This document shows positions 51,861-61,345 of a stretch of DNA of 64,000 nucleotides, in pieces. Under the pieces are notes generated by a model. It ran no database searches. It was not told the origin of the DNA and saw nothing but the letters and a program-made list of their open reading frames with translations. Source of the stretch: Gynurincola endophyticus (GTDB taxonomy: Bacteria; Bacteroidota; Bacteroidia; Chitinophagales; Chitinophagaceae). Made by a program: the position numbers and the translations under genes. Location: positions 32,270-96,269 of the forward strand of contig NZ_RCWL01000012.1 of assembly GCF_003991195.1 (NCBI RefSeq), written 5' to 3'. The first letter of the stretch is position 1. Every line of letters begins with the position of its first letter.

Positions 51861-52143
51861 ACTGAAAAAATTTATAGAGGATAATTAATACCTATACAAC
51901 ATTAGCTGTCAATTCATCAAATATGTTCAAACATTAATAATTTTCGAGGATTTTATATACCGGTTTACAGTAACCCTAGCTATGCAATAGGTATACCATT
52001 CGGCAGCATTTATTTTAAAGGAGAAATGAAATAATTTTAATTACCTGTTAGTAATTATATGCTTAAGAAAGGGTTTTAAGCTATATGAAAAATCAAAAAT
52101 TCAGAACAAACAACATTATCAGTGAAATATGATTCATCATTTT

Positions 52144-52911
52144 TTACCCAACTTTTTTTTCAGTAAGGTATTTCCAATATCTTTTAGGTACATGTTGCAG
52201 ATGGAGTTTTGTATTTTTTCTGCTTTCGATATTCGTACTGGTAAAATATTTTTGCCAAAGCCGTTGAAATTTTTCCTCATTTGCATCTAATGTGATGATA
52301 TTGTGCTGTGCAGCAACAGCATGTTTATCAAGTGGCATTTCCTGTACTTCAGACACATTTACTTTATCGTATAAAATTCCATATTTTCTTTTGATATCAT
52401 AAATCAGCCATTGCTGATCAGCATAACGTTTTTTAAAAAAATCGGCAATCAATGGTAATACATTAAAATCGGGTTCCACTACAGCATAATAACCACCGTC
52501 AGCTGTTTTTGAAAAACGTACAAAGGCTTCCATCCGGTGGCTTTCGCGGCCAACTTTCTGTAACATCTTCGAAAAGTAAAGTGTACTTTCATTTCCATAA
52601 TTCTGCAATACCTGCTTTGAGGTATTAAACAGATCCACGATTATTTTATAGGAGGCCAGCCACGCTTTGCGGTCTTCCGACAAAAACACTTTATAAAAAT
52701 CAACCGCTTTCTCGCGACTCACTCTCTTTTGTATGCCCAGTAACACCCGTTTAGCTTTTTCCGGATGAGTGGTAATTGTTCGGCTATTCTGAAAAAAACT
52801 GTTCTGATGTTCACTACCGGTTAACGGGATAACATCAAATTCTTTTCTTTCAAAACTCTCAAAAACACAGCATAAAAACCCTGAATAGGTGCCGTCAAAC
52901 AAATAATACAT
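52144..52911 (-). CDS. TIGR03915 family putative DNA-metabolism/repair protein (DUF4130)
   Basis: This 255-residue protein opens YYLFDGTYSGFLCCVFESFE, the family start, and has FVRFSKTADGGYYAVVEPDF, then NVLPLIADFFKKRYADQQWL and the end PKRYWKYLTEKK. Family members pair with the radical SAM protein TIGR03916 and are thought to act in DNA repair or modification, by analogy to spore photoproduct lyase or uracil glycosylase partners. It begins 1 bp after the radical SAM stop, so the two are made together. Confidence 0.9.
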   Translation of the reverse strand: MYYLFDGTYSGFLCCVFESFERKEFDVIPLTGSEHQNSFFQNSRTITTHPEKAKRVLLGIQKRVSREKAVDFYKVFLSEDRKAWLASYKIIVDLFNTSKQVLQNYGNESTLYFSKMLQKVGRESHRMEAFVRFSKTADGGYYAVVEPDFNVLPLIADFFKKRYADQQWLIYDIKRKYGILYDKVNVSEVQEMPLDKHAVAAQHNIITLDANEEKFQRLWQKYFTSTNIESRKNTKLHLQHVPKRYWKYLTEKKVG

Positions 52912-52912
52912 A

Positions 52913-54160
52913 TCAGAAAAGTGTTAATTGGGTTTGGAATAATTTATTATTTGTACTGGCTTTGAGGATGTTGTTTCGTATACTTTGCATAACAGGCATG
53001 CCTAATCTGATAACAGAATCTGCACAATACATAAAATGTTGCGCCCTGTTAAAAGCAATGCCCATTTTTTTTACCTGATACTCATGTAGTTTTCCAAACT
53101 TACGCGCCTGAATAATTTTCATAGCCGATTGGCGGCCTATTCCAGGGATACGGATAATCATTTTATAATCAGCCGTATTGATATTCACCGGAAACAATTG
53201 TGGATTTCTGAGTGCCCAGCTTAATTTGGGATCTATATCTAACTCCAGATTAACATGCAGGGGATTGACAATTTCTTCCAGTGTAAAATCATAAAACCGC
53301 AACAGCCAATCGGCCTGATACAACCTGTTTTCACGAACTACCGGAGGAGCAGAACCTATCTGAGGTAATAAACTGTTCTGATTATTAATCGGAATATAAC
53401 CACTGTAGTAAACTCTTTTCAGCTGATATTTCTGATAAAATTCGTTGGCCACCTGCATGATTTCAAAATCGGTTTCGGGGGTAGCACCGATCACCATTTG
53501 CGTGCTTTGCCCGGCAGGAACAAATATAGGTGTATGTTTAATAAGAGCAGATTCTGCTTTATAAGCCTGTATCTGTTCGTTCACAAAAGCCAGTGGCTTT
53601 CGTACCGATGCATGGTCTTTATCAGGAGCTACCATTTTCAGCCCCGCTTCAGTAGGAAGTTCCAGATTGATACTCATCCGGTCAACATAAGTACCGGCTT
53701 CTTTTATTAGTTCATCACTGGCACCCGGAATAGTCTTTAAATGAATATATCCGTTATAGCGTTCTTCTGTTCTCAGTTTTTTAACCACCCGTAACAGACG
53801 CTCCATCGTAAAGTCCGCATTTTTAAAAATACCGGAACTTAAAAACAACCCTTCAATATAATTTCTCCTGTAAAAGTTCATGGTAAGGTCTACCGCTTCC
53901 TGTACAGTAAAAGCCGCACGTTGAATATCATTACTTTTTCTGCTGACACAAAAAGCACAATCGTAAATACAGTGATTGGTTAATAAAATTTTTAGTAAAG
54001 AAACACACCTTCCATCTTCTGTGTAAGTATGGCAAATTCCACCAAAAGAAGCATCCCCGATACCACCGGTATTTTGTCTTTTGCTACCGCTCGAACTGCA
54101 GCTCACGTCATATTTTGCTGCGTCTGCCAGTATTTTCAATTTTTCCTCTAACCTGTGCAT
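52913..54160 (-). CDS. TIGR03916 family radical SAM protein (putative DNA repair/modification)
   Basis: The start is placed at ATG 54160, where the family sequence begins (MHRLEEKLKILADAAKYDVS); an ATG at 54220 would add 20 unrelated residues. The 415-residue protein has the radical SAM cluster motif C64-IYD-C68-AF-C71 (CxxxCxxC) and SGIFKNADFTMERLLRVVKK. A C-terminal helix-hairpin-helix reads RIPGIGRQSAMKIIQARKFG, consistent with DNA binding. It is paired with TIGR03915, 1 bp apart, so the two likely form one repair unit. Confidence 0.92.
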   Translation of the reverse strand: MHRLEEKLKILADAAKYDVSCSSSGSKRQNTGGIGDASFGGICHTYTEDGRCVSLLKILLTNHCIYDCAFCVSRKSNDIQRAAFTVQEAVDLTMNFYRRNYIEGLFLSSGIFKNADFTMERLLRVVKKLRTEERYNGYIHLKTIPGASDELIKEAGTYVDRMSINLELPTEAGLKMVAPDKDHASVRKPLAFVNEQIQAYKAESALIKHTPIFVPAGQSTQMVIGATPETDFEIMQVANEFYQKYQLKRVYYSGYIPINNQNSLLPQIGSAPPVVRENRLYQADWLLRFYDFTLEEIVNPLHVNLELDIDPKLSWALRNPQLFPVNINTADYKMIIRIPGIGRQSAMKIIQARKFGKLHEYQVKKMGIAFNRAQHFMYCADSVIRLGMPVMQSIRNNILKASTNNKLFQTQLTLF

Positions 54161-54241
54161 TTTTTTCAATTGGATATATTCAAAAATACTAAATTTTTTA
54201 GCATTTTTGAATTTCCGCACAGCTTTTTGGTTAAAACGGAG

Positions 54242-55447
54242 TTATCTTCCAAAACGAAAATATTCGGAGAGCAGGTGTTTTTTTCCTTTGAGCCAGTGAG
54301 AGACCATTTCCATTCCTGTAACAGAGAAAGTAATACCGTTACCACCGAATCCTCCTACAAAATAGGATCTTTTAAAGTCAGGGTGCTCACCAATATATGG
54401 CAATCCGTCTTTGGTTTCGCCGAAAGTACCGGCCCACGCGAAATCTGAATAGAACTGTTTATCAGGAAAAATCTTTGCAAACGACTTCAACAGTTTTTGT
54501 TCTTTTTCTTTCAGCATCGCATCCCGTTTTACCGGGTCTTTAAAATCTTCATCTTCCCCACCTATGAGAAAACGTCCGTCATCAGTGGCACGCATATACA
54601 GATAGGGTTTTGAAGTATTCCAGATTAATATATCTTTATATTGCCGGTATAAATCCTTATCAATTTCAGAAACAATCGCAAATGAACTGAGTAGTTTTAC
54701 AAACTTTTCTTTTATCATTCCTGCAGTTTCATAACCGGTACAATAAACAATATTCTTTGCTTTAATGACGGCACCTCCTGTAACAGTACCCAGATTAAAA
54801 CCTTTTTTATATTGTACGCTCTCCAATGTTGTTTTATCAAAAACCCGGAGGCCCTTTTTATAAGAATGCAGCAATAGTTCATGTGCCAATTTATAAGCAT
54901 CCACACTTCCTCCGGCAGCTGATAAAATAGCACCATAGTTATGATGAATACCGTATTTCGAAAGTACTGTATCCGGCTCCAGCCACCGCACATCGTAACC
55001 TGCATTGGAACGTGCTTCAAATTCTTTTTGCAACCATTCCGCATCTTTTTTGGATGCTGCATAATACAATGATTGTTTGAGTTGAAAGCCGGAAGCTGAT
55101 TTAATTCTATGTGCAATTTTCCCGAGGTCTTCGACCGCTTTACAACAGGCATCGTAACTCGCGAGGGCACCTTTCTCTCCTATTTTTTCAATCAGTTCAT
55201 ATAATGGAACATCTATTTCATATTGCAGCATAGAAGTGGTGGCAGAAGAACTTCCGTTACAAACCTCCCGCTTATCAATTAAAACAGTATTGTATCCGTC
55301 ACGAATACATTGATAAGCAATCAGGCTGCCGGTAATACCACCGCCAACAATCAGCACATCGCAACTTATATTTTCATGTAAAGACGGATAAGATGCCAGT
55401 AATCCGTTTTTAACCAACCAGAAAGGTTCATTCGACTTTAAATCCAT
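54242..55447 (-). CDS. FAD-dependent oxidoreductase (DAO/glycine oxidase type)
   Basis: This 401-residue protein has the Rossmann FAD site CDVLIVGGGITGSLIAYQCI, then DGYNTVLIDKREVCNGSSSA (the DAO-family GSS-x-A-T), an internal VIKAKNIVYCTGYET and late GLPYIGEHPDFKRSYFVGGF with GGNGITFS. It oxidises an amine or amino acid using FAD; the substrate is unknown. It is 19 bp after the PPOX gene on the same strand and about 80 bp before the radical SAM gene. Confidence 0.9.
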   Translation of the reverse strand: MDLKSNEPFWLVKNGLLASYPSLHENISCDVLIVGGGITGSLIAYQCIRDGYNTVLIDKREVCNGSSSATTSMLQYEIDVPLYELIEKIGEKGALASYDACCKAVEDLGKIAHRIKSASGFQLKQSLYYAASKKDAEWLQKEFEARSNAGYDVRWLEPDTVLSKYGIHHNYGAILSAAGGSVDAYKLAHELLLHSYKKGLRVFDKTTLESVQYKKGFNLGTVTGGAVIKAKNIVYCTGYETAGMIKEKFVKLLSSFAIVSEIDKDLYRQYKDILIWNTSKPYLYMRATDDGRFLIGGEDEDFKDPVKRDAMLKEKEQKLLKSFAKIFPDKQFYSDFAWAGTFGETKDGLPYIGEHPDFKRSYFVGGFGGNGITFSVTGMEMVSHWLKGKKHLLSEYFRFGR

Positions 55448-55466
55448 AGATCCTTCAGAATATATT

Positions 55467-55973
55467 TTATAAATTTAAATCGCCTTTTCTACCTACATCC
55501 ACTTTTTGGCCAGATAAAGCACTGGCAGCTATTTTAAAGAAGGTAACCAGTTTGTTGCTCTTGTTATCCCAATAGTGAGCTTCTGCAGGTGTTACTTTTA
55601 AAACTCTTATACGCGGATCTTCTTTTCCTCTCTCAAACCAGGCTTCTATCATTTTGTTCCAGTATTTCTCAATTCTGGCTTCATCTCTTGAAACTTCGGC
55701 AGTACCGTTAATACTTAAAAAGTTATATCCTTTTATATCTGAATATAATACACTTACTTTATCATTCTGTTGCAGGTTATGATAGGTTTCACTTTCTGAA
55801 GAAAACAAAAACCAGATATTACCCTGCTCATCCACCTCCTGTCTGCTCATCGGAACGGCATGTACATAATCACTACCGGCAATATTCGAGCACAACATTC
55901 CAATATCGATTTTGTCTATCATTTCTTTCAGCTTATCTACTGCTGCCTGATCGTGCAAATTTTCTGTACTCAT
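55467..55973 (-). CDS. Pyridoxamine 5'-phosphate oxidase-like general stress protein (GS26 type)
   Basis: This 168-residue flavin-binding split-barrel protein reads LKEMIDKIDIGMLCSNIAGS, VHAVPMSRQEVDEQGNIWFL, VSVLYSDIKGYNFLSINGTA and VLKVTPAEAHYWDNKSNKLV. It matches the general-stress GS26 group of PPOX-like proteins. It probably binds a flavin cofactor; no reaction is established. It starts a minus-strand run with the oxidoreductase and repair genes. Confidence 0.88.
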   Translation of the reverse strand: MSTENLHDQAAVDKLKEMIDKIDIGMLCSNIAGSDYVHAVPMSRQEVDEQGNIWFLFSSESETYHNLQQNDKVSVLYSDIKGYNFLSINGTAEVSRDEARIEKYWNKMIEAWFERGKEDPRIRVLKVTPAEAHYWDNKSNKLVTFFKIAASALSGQKVDVGRKGDLNL

Positions 55974-56406
55974 AAGATATCTTTTAAATATTCTATAATT
56001 GAAACCCGGTATTCTTCTACATTACCGGAAATGTTTCGTTCATTCTATACCTGAAAGAATCATACCTATTACTTATTCTTTTGCTAAAAAAGATACGGTC
56101 AGCTGTCGGAAAAGTATTTGACCAGCCTGCGTATTTTCAGGCTTAAACGTGTCTTGTATAATTGAAAAAATAGTTGTATCTTATTAGAAGGGGCCGTTAT
56201 GTAAAAAAAATGTTAACCGTTTACTTGCTGACGAATATCCCCAAATCCGGCATACTAAAGAATAAGTGTCAGAACTCTATTATCCACCTGCAATAAACTA
56301 TATACGATTAAAAGGTTGAACTGAAACGTTCGGCTTTTTTTATGAGGTTGATTCATCCTCTTTATTTTGCAGTATCAGATAAAATACTATCTTACTACAT
56401 AGTAAT
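55974..56406. other. Divergent intergenic region with an orphan plus-strand terminator
   Basis: The 433 bp separate the PPOX gene (minus) from the hydrolase gene (plus). A plus-strand hairpin AAAAGGTTGAAC (56310-56321) / GTTCGGCTTTTTT (56328-56340) pairs over 12 bp with three G-U wobbles and ends in T. On the minus strand it pairs poorly, so it ends a plus transcript, yet no plus gene precedes it. A 28-codon ORF (56210-56296) lies just upstream and could be a small gene or leader. The evidence is thin. Confidence 0.5.
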
Positions 56407-57360
56407 TTGCTTAAAATAAATCAATTACCAATGGTACCGTATTCTGATTACCTTCCTGCAAAAGATAGTGACCATCAGTTATATTTTACACTGTTTCATC
56501 CGGAAGCACAACAGGCAAAAGCTACGCTTCTTGTGTTGCACGGAATGCAGGAACACAGTGGCCGTTATACCGATTTTGCCAATTTTCTTGCTGCGCAGGG
56601 ATTTGCCGTTCTGCTATATGATCATCTGGGCCATGGCAAAACAGCCAAAAATGAAGCAGAACTCGGGTTCTTTCACCATAAAACACCTGACCGGCAGGTT
56701 ATTCAAGACGCCTTAACAATGGCCAGCCATCTTGAAAAACAGTACCCGGCTGTACCGCATTTTCTGATGGGGCATTCGATGGGTTCGTTTATTGCCCGGC
56801 GCGTGTTACAACAAGCTGCTGACCGCTTTCACGGGGCAATTATTATGGGTACAGGTACCAGAAACCTGGAAGCGCAGCTTGCCGGCGTATACCTCTCCCT
56901 CCTGAACAAAATAAAGCCTGCACATAGAAGCAGTTTTGTAAATAATCTGTTCAGTAAAATGAATAACAAAGCCTTTCAACAGGAACCTGCCCATTCCGGT
57001 ACCAACTGGTTGAGTGTAGATGAAAACAACAGAGAAAACTTTTTACAAGATAAGTTATGCGGTGTTCCTTTCACCAATAACGGTTTTCATACCCTGCTTT
57101 CTTTAAATGTTGAGGCTACCCGTAAAGGATGGGCGAATAATATTCCTAAAGAATTTCCCCTGCTTTTTATCAGCGGAGCAAATGATCCTATCGGCAACTT
57201 TGGTAAAGGAGTAGAAAGTATCGTAAAAGAACTCCGGACGGAGGGATTTAAAGCAATCAGTATCCGGTTATATCCGGGGATGCGGCACGAAATATTAAAT
57301 GAAGGGATAAAACAACAGGTTTATCATGATCTTCAAACCTGGCTCCAGGAATATTTGTAG
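56407..57360 (+). CDS. Alpha/beta hydrolase, monoacylglycerol-lipase-like
   Basis: The frame begins with TTG 56407; the ATG at 56431 (residue 9) is a good alternative and starts nearer the family core. The protein of about 309-317 residues shows the oxyanion HGMQEHSGRYTDFANFLAAQ, LLYDHLGHGKTAKNEAELGF, nucleophile elbow FLMGHSMGSFIARRVL, then FISGANDPIGNFGKG (acid) and LYPGMRHEILNEG (His). This is the serine aminopeptidase S33/monoglyceride-lipase pattern, cytoplasmic. No signal peptide. Its substrate is probably a lipid or lysophospholipid ester. Confidence 0.9.
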   Translation: MLKINQLPMVPYSDYLPAKDSDHQLYFTLFHPEAQQAKATLLVLHGMQEHSGRYTDFANFLAAQGFAVLLYDHLGHGKTAKNEAELGFFHHKTPDRQVIQDALTMASHLEKQYPAVPHFLMGHSMGSFIARRVLQQAADRFHGAIIMGTGTRNLEAQLAGVYLSLLNKIKPAHRSSFVNNLFSKMNNKAFQQEPAHSGTNWLSVDENNRENFLQDKLCGVPFTNNGFHTLLSLNVEATRKGWANNIPKEFPLLFISGANDPIGNFGKGVESIVKELRTEGFKAISIRLYPGMRHEILNEGIKQQVYHDLQTWLQEYL

Positions 57361-57485
57361 AAATGCCGCGGAGCAGTTTGTCTTTTGTAAAAAGCTATTT
57401 TATTGCCGCGTGATTGTTCCGGAATATATTTTATTATTTTAATTTGCGAGGTTTTTATCGCACCATACTAAAACAAAGCCGGATA

Positions 57486-58052
57486 ATGGAAGATTCCCGT
57501 AAACCAATACCATCAAAGAAATTCAGCATGCCGTCTACAGACCGGATACTGAGTCTCACTGCCATATTTGTAAGCATCTGTACACTGTTTATTCTTTTTT
57601 ATCAGACCCGCTTATCACAAAAAATGTACTACCTGGAAGAGAAAGCCCAGAAAATGTCGGTATTTCCTCATCTGGAGCTGGGGCAAAGCCAGACGCCGGG
57701 CATGTACTATAAGTTTTTACTGATTAACTCGGGAGTGGGGCCTGCCAAAATCAAAGATGTAAGAATTCTTTATAATGACTCGGTTTATCAGATGGAGCCT
57801 GCACATTTTATTTCAGAAATAGACTCAACGCTCTCATTCTACAATTCTTCAATTCATAAAGGCCGTTTGGTTGCTGCCAACGAAAGTATCGAAGTAATCG
57901 GCAACGAAGACCATGGAAGCGAAGACCTGAAAAGGCTTGCACAAATATTTTCAGCCAGAAACTTCAATATCGCAGTAGATTATACTTCTATTTATGAAGA
58001 TCAGGTATGGACGGTTTACTTCAAACCGGGTAATTTTCCTGCATCAAAATAA
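57486..58052 (+). CDS. Single-span membrane protein, unknown function
   Basis: Starting at ATG 57486 (the frame is open upstream from a TTG at 57414, but that part is unlike a protein start), it has 188 residues. A membrane helix (ILSLTAIFVSICTLFILFY, about residues 20-38) is followed by a coiled stretch (KMYYLEEKAQKMSVFPHLEL) and a beta-rich soluble domain (KFLLINSGVGPAKIKDVRIL then YNDSVYQ). No family was recognised. It probably exposes the soluble domain on one membrane face. Confidence 0.75.
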   Translation: MEDSRKPIPSKKFSMPSTDRILSLTAIFVSICTLFILFYQTRLSQKMYYLEEKAQKMSVFPHLELGQSQTPGMYYKFLLINSGVGPAKIKDVRILYNDSVYQMEPAHFISEIDSTLSFYNSSIHKGRLVAANESIEVIGNEDHGSEDLKRLAQIFSARNFNIAVDYTSIYEDQVWTVYFKPGNFPASK

Positions 58053-58153
58053 AGGATTTTCATAAAATTTAAAGCCCCTCCTCTGATGGCCTTTTCATAA
58101 TACTGTTAACAGTAAAACGAGGTTTATGCCTGAAGTTTTTGTACCTTCAACCA

Positions 58154-58675
58154 ATGAAACAGCAACAGGAGCTTGAAGTATGGATGCGCGGGCCTGTAAA
58201 GGATGTGCCTGCACTTTTGCAGCCGGTAGCACACGCTTTGTTACAGGTAGAGGAAGACGTTATCCGCTACCTGAGTAACCTTGATAATGAGCATTTATTG
58301 ATCCAACCGGAAGGTGCTGCTTCTATCGCTTTTCATGTAAAACATATCGTGGGGGTAATCGACAGAATGTTTACTTACGCACAGGAAAAACCGCTTGCTC
58401 CGGCGCAGTTCGATTATCTTGCCGGTGAAGCAAAAGAAGAGAATGCTGAAAAAGAGGTGCTGCTGCAATTACTGCACAATGGTATTCAGAAAGCAATTGA
58501 TCAGCTCAAACAAACAGACCCCAATCTGTTGACACACGAACGTTTCCTTGGCAGAAAAAGAATTCCTACCTCCCTGATAGGACTGCTATTTCACGCAGCA
58601 GAACACACACAGCGCCACGTAGGACAGTTATTGGTGACAGCCAGATGGGTGAAAACGATTCATTCAATTGAATAA
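58154..58675 (+). CDS. DinB-like protein
   Basis: Starting at ATG 58154 (a TTG 15 bp upstream is possible), it has about 173 residues. A four-helix pattern shows LLQVEEDVIRYLSNLDNEHL, ASIAFHVKHIVGVIDRMFTY and LLFHAAEHTQRHVGQLLVTA. His residues at three positions (FHVKH and AEHTQRHVG contexts) fit the DinB/YfiT metal site. DinB-like proteins act as thiol-dependent transferases or in stress; the substrate is unknown. Confidence 0.85.
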   Translation: MKQQQELEVWMRGPVKDVPALLQPVAHALLQVEEDVIRYLSNLDNEHLLIQPEGAASIAFHVKHIVGVIDRMFTYAQEKPLAPAQFDYLAGEAKEENAEKEVLLQLLHNGIQKAIDQLKQTDPNLLTHERFLGRKRIPTSLIGLLFHAAEHTQRHVGQLLVTARWVKTIHSIE

Positions 58676-59039
58676 GTAAACCCTCCTAAAACTAAAAGCC
58701 CCAACAAATGTCGGAGCCTTTAAACTTACAATCAATACACGCTTTTTGTTTCTGACCGAACCGGTGAATCATACAGTCACTCAATTACAGCACTGAAACG
58801 TGGGATATTTTGCCTCCCGCCAATATGTTGTTTTCCTGAAAGGGAATTGGTATCGCAGAATAGTTTGTCAAAATTAATTCATTATTCGGCTTAAATAAGC
58901 CGAACGCGTGTCATTCTTCAGTCATAAATATGCTCACCGCAGCCCCTCGGCGTCTATTAACAGCTAGCTCTTTCTTCTATGCCCCCGATACCATTTTTTC
59001 ATTTTTCAATATATTTGTAAGCACTGACAGAAAACTTAT
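58676..59039 (+). promoter_or_regulatory. Intergenic region with hairpin, palindrome and promoter of the WG-repeat genes
   Basis: After the DinB gene a hairpin (AAAAGCCCCAAC, 58694-58705, against GTCGGAGCCTTT, 58710-58721) is a probable terminator though imperfect on this strand. A near-perfect dyad TTCGGCTTA-AA-TAAGCCGAA (58885-58904, 9-bp arms) has no T-run and may be an operator. TATATTTG at 59010-59017 matches the -7 element exactly, giving a leader of about 20 nt before the start at 59040; no clear -33 element was seen. Confidence 0.5.
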
Positions 59040-61340
59040 ATGATGCTACTCAAAAAGATTTCCGTATTCATTACATTATTACTTATTTCCGCTTTAGTTT
59101 TTTCGCAGGAAAAACTTGTTTTTGAGACTATTGGGTTTGGCGGGTACCACTCTCCTTTGGCGCAGGTACAGAAAGACGGCATGAAATACTTCTATCACCC
59201 TCAAACCGATGTGCTGATTGATATGGTAGATGAGCACGCCGCAGATTTGTTGGTGGTTGTTAAAGACGGTGCTTATGGAGTTTTGCATGAAAACGGAAAA
59301 TGGATCATCTCTCCGGAGTATGATGGTATAAAACTAGTTACGTCCTATGAAGGGCAATGGAAAAAAGGAAAAGAATACAACTATAAATTTATTCTTCTTC
59401 AAAAAGACGATTCCTATGGTTTTGCCGACGAAAATGGCAAAATCATCGTACAGCCGAAATATCAGCAGGTGGCAGTGCTGAGTAAAACCCTTATCGCTTT
59501 TTCAGAAAACGGATACTGGGGCTGGCTGGCTGCTTCCAACGGACAGCTACTACAAAAACCTCAATACGATGAAGCACACAGCTTTTTTGGCGATAATTAT
59601 GTACAGGTATCTCTTAATAATAAAACCGGATTGTCAGATGCTGAAGGTAGATTGTTAATTCCACTTGAATACGAAGGTTACTTCACTTACATTTTTACCA
59701 ATACGCATAAATATATCGATGCACACCGTCAGCAGAAAAACATTTTATTTGATTCTACCGGAAAACAGGTTTTGAATATTGATCATGAGTCTTTCAAAAC
59801 AATGAAAAACTCAGACCTGATCATCTTCAAAAGAAATAAACTTTTCGGAGCTGCAGATCCTGTTACCGGCAAAGAAGTGCTCGCGCCTGAATTCACCAAT
59901 CTATTCGAATCAGTAAAAGGATTGATTAAAGTAGAAAAAAATGGAAAACAGGGAGTGATTGACGCTTCCGGTAAAGTAATCGTACCCGTTGAGTTCAGTA
60001 AAGTAAATTTTATGAATGCTAACGGCCAGATTCGCTATTCAGACGAGATTATAACAGCTGTGCCCGAAATCAGTACACAGGAAGCTTTGTCAGAAGAAAG
60101 AAAAACACAATTGTTATTTGAAAGAGAAGTAGAGAAACAACCGTATTTTATTATTGTTCATCAGGGAAATAATGCAGGCTTGTACAATACGAACGGAAAA
60201 TTAATAGTTGCTCCGGGTAATCACTTTATTGAAACAAAATATAATAATCAAAAAACCTACATAAAAGTATCCGCAAACGGAAAAGATGGATTGCTGAATC
60301 AGGAGGGCAAATCAATTTTACCGTTAGAATATTCCATTATAACCGGCTATCCCTACAACGATCAAAAGCTTTCTCCGGTTTATGAGCTAAGAAAAAGATA
60401 TGTTGCGATCAGCTCCCCCGCAAAAAAAACGGGCTCAATAGGTTTGTTCGATCTTGAACAGCAAAAAATAATTGTAGCACCAACAGCAAAATATATCAGC
60501 TGGCTCAGTACTGATTTTTTTAAGGTAGTCCACGAAAAAGAAAACTACAAAGAAACCATTTCTCTATATAATGCAACCGGTATATTGCTTCATCAGTTTG
60601 ATGAAACGATCGAAGACATTGAACCGGTAAACAATGAACGCTTACGTGTTAAACAAAATGGGTTATATAAACTAACCGATCTGAATGGAAAGATAGTGTA
60701 TGAAAATGCCGATTGGAAAATCAGAGGCATCTACAGCAATGTCCGTTTTCCGGATTATAGAGGAGCTGCAGATAGTAAATTTAAAGATGAGTTGATGAAA
60801 ATACTTACTTCTGAAGGCAACCTCTTTATAGATAAAAAAGGAACAGAAAAACGATTTACCACCTATACGGAAGTAGATCATTTTTATGATGGTTATGCAT
60901 TGGTAGCGAAAAAGAATAACAATACTAAAAACGAATCGTCTAATTATTTATTTGGGGTCATCGATCAAACCGGAAAAGAAATAATTCCTGTTCAGTTTAC
61001 CAATATTGCTGCCATTTATGACCGAAACGACTTATTGCTTGTAAGCATCAATGAAAAGAAAGGAGTGATTGCCAGAAACGGAACTATTGTAATTCCTACA
61101 CAATACGATGAAATTTCGCTTCAGGGTCAGGGAAAATATTTTCAACTCACGAAAAATGGTAAAAGAGGGTTGGCAGACCGTGATGGTCATCTGCTGCTTC
61201 CTGCAATTTACGACATGATCCATGTAAACTATGAAGGAGATGATAAAATATGGCCAGTGTTAGTAAAGAATGGTGAATGGTTTTATTTTATAGATAAAAA
61301 CGGAAAAGAATCCTCTGGCACGGCTAAAATCAAAAAGTAA
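59040..61340 (+). CDS. Exported WG-repeat protein
   Basis: This 766-residue protein has a signal peptide (KISVFITLLLISALVFSQ). At least eight WG/KWG-type repeats of about 45-70 residues follow, each with a D-x-G-K/N-x-x-I/V-x-P-x-x-Y-D core: ENGKWIISPEYDGIKLV, ADENGKIIVQPKYQQVAVLS, SDAEGRLLIPLEYEGYFTYI and ARNGTIVIPTQYDEISLQG. WG repeats are thought to form beta-propeller-like or solenoid binding surfaces. No catalytic motif is visible. It is followed after 5 bp by a second WG-repeat protein. Confidence 0.9.
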   Translation: MMLLKKISVFITLLLISALVFSQEKLVFETIGFGGYHSPLAQVQKDGMKYFYHPQTDVLIDMVDEHAADLLVVVKDGAYGVLHENGKWIISPEYDGIKLVTSYEGQWKKGKEYNYKFILLQKDDSYGFADENGKIIVQPKYQQVAVLSKTLIAFSENGYWGWLAASNGQLLQKPQYDEAHSFFGDNYVQVSLNNKTGLSDAEGRLLIPLEYEGYFTYIFTNTHKYIDAHRQQKNILFDSTGKQVLNIDHESFKTMKNSDLIIFKRNKLFGAADPVTGKEVLAPEFTNLFESVKGLIKVEKNGKQGVIDASGKVIVPVEFSKVNFMNANGQIRYSDEIITAVPEISTQEALSEERKTQLLFEREVEKQPYFIIVHQGNNAGLYNTNGKLIVAPGNHFIETKYNNQKTYIKVSANGKDGLLNQEGKSILPLEYSIITGYPYNDQKLSPVYELRKRYVAISSPAKKTGSIGLFDLEQQKIIVAPTAKYISWLSTDFFKVVHEKENYKETISLYNATGILLHQFDETIEDIEPVNNERLRVKQNGLYKLTDLNGKIVYENADWKIRGIYSNVRFPDYRGAADSKFKDELMKILTSEGNLFIDKKGTEKRFTTYTEVDHFYDGYALVAKKNNNTKNESSNYLFGVIDQTGKEIIPVQFTNIAAIYDRNDLLLVSINEKKGVIARNGTIVIPTQYDEISLQGQGKYFQLTKNGKRGLADRDGHLLLPAIYDMIHVNYEGDDKIWPVLVKNGEWFYFIDKNGKESSGTAKIKK

Positions 61341-61345
61341 CAACA

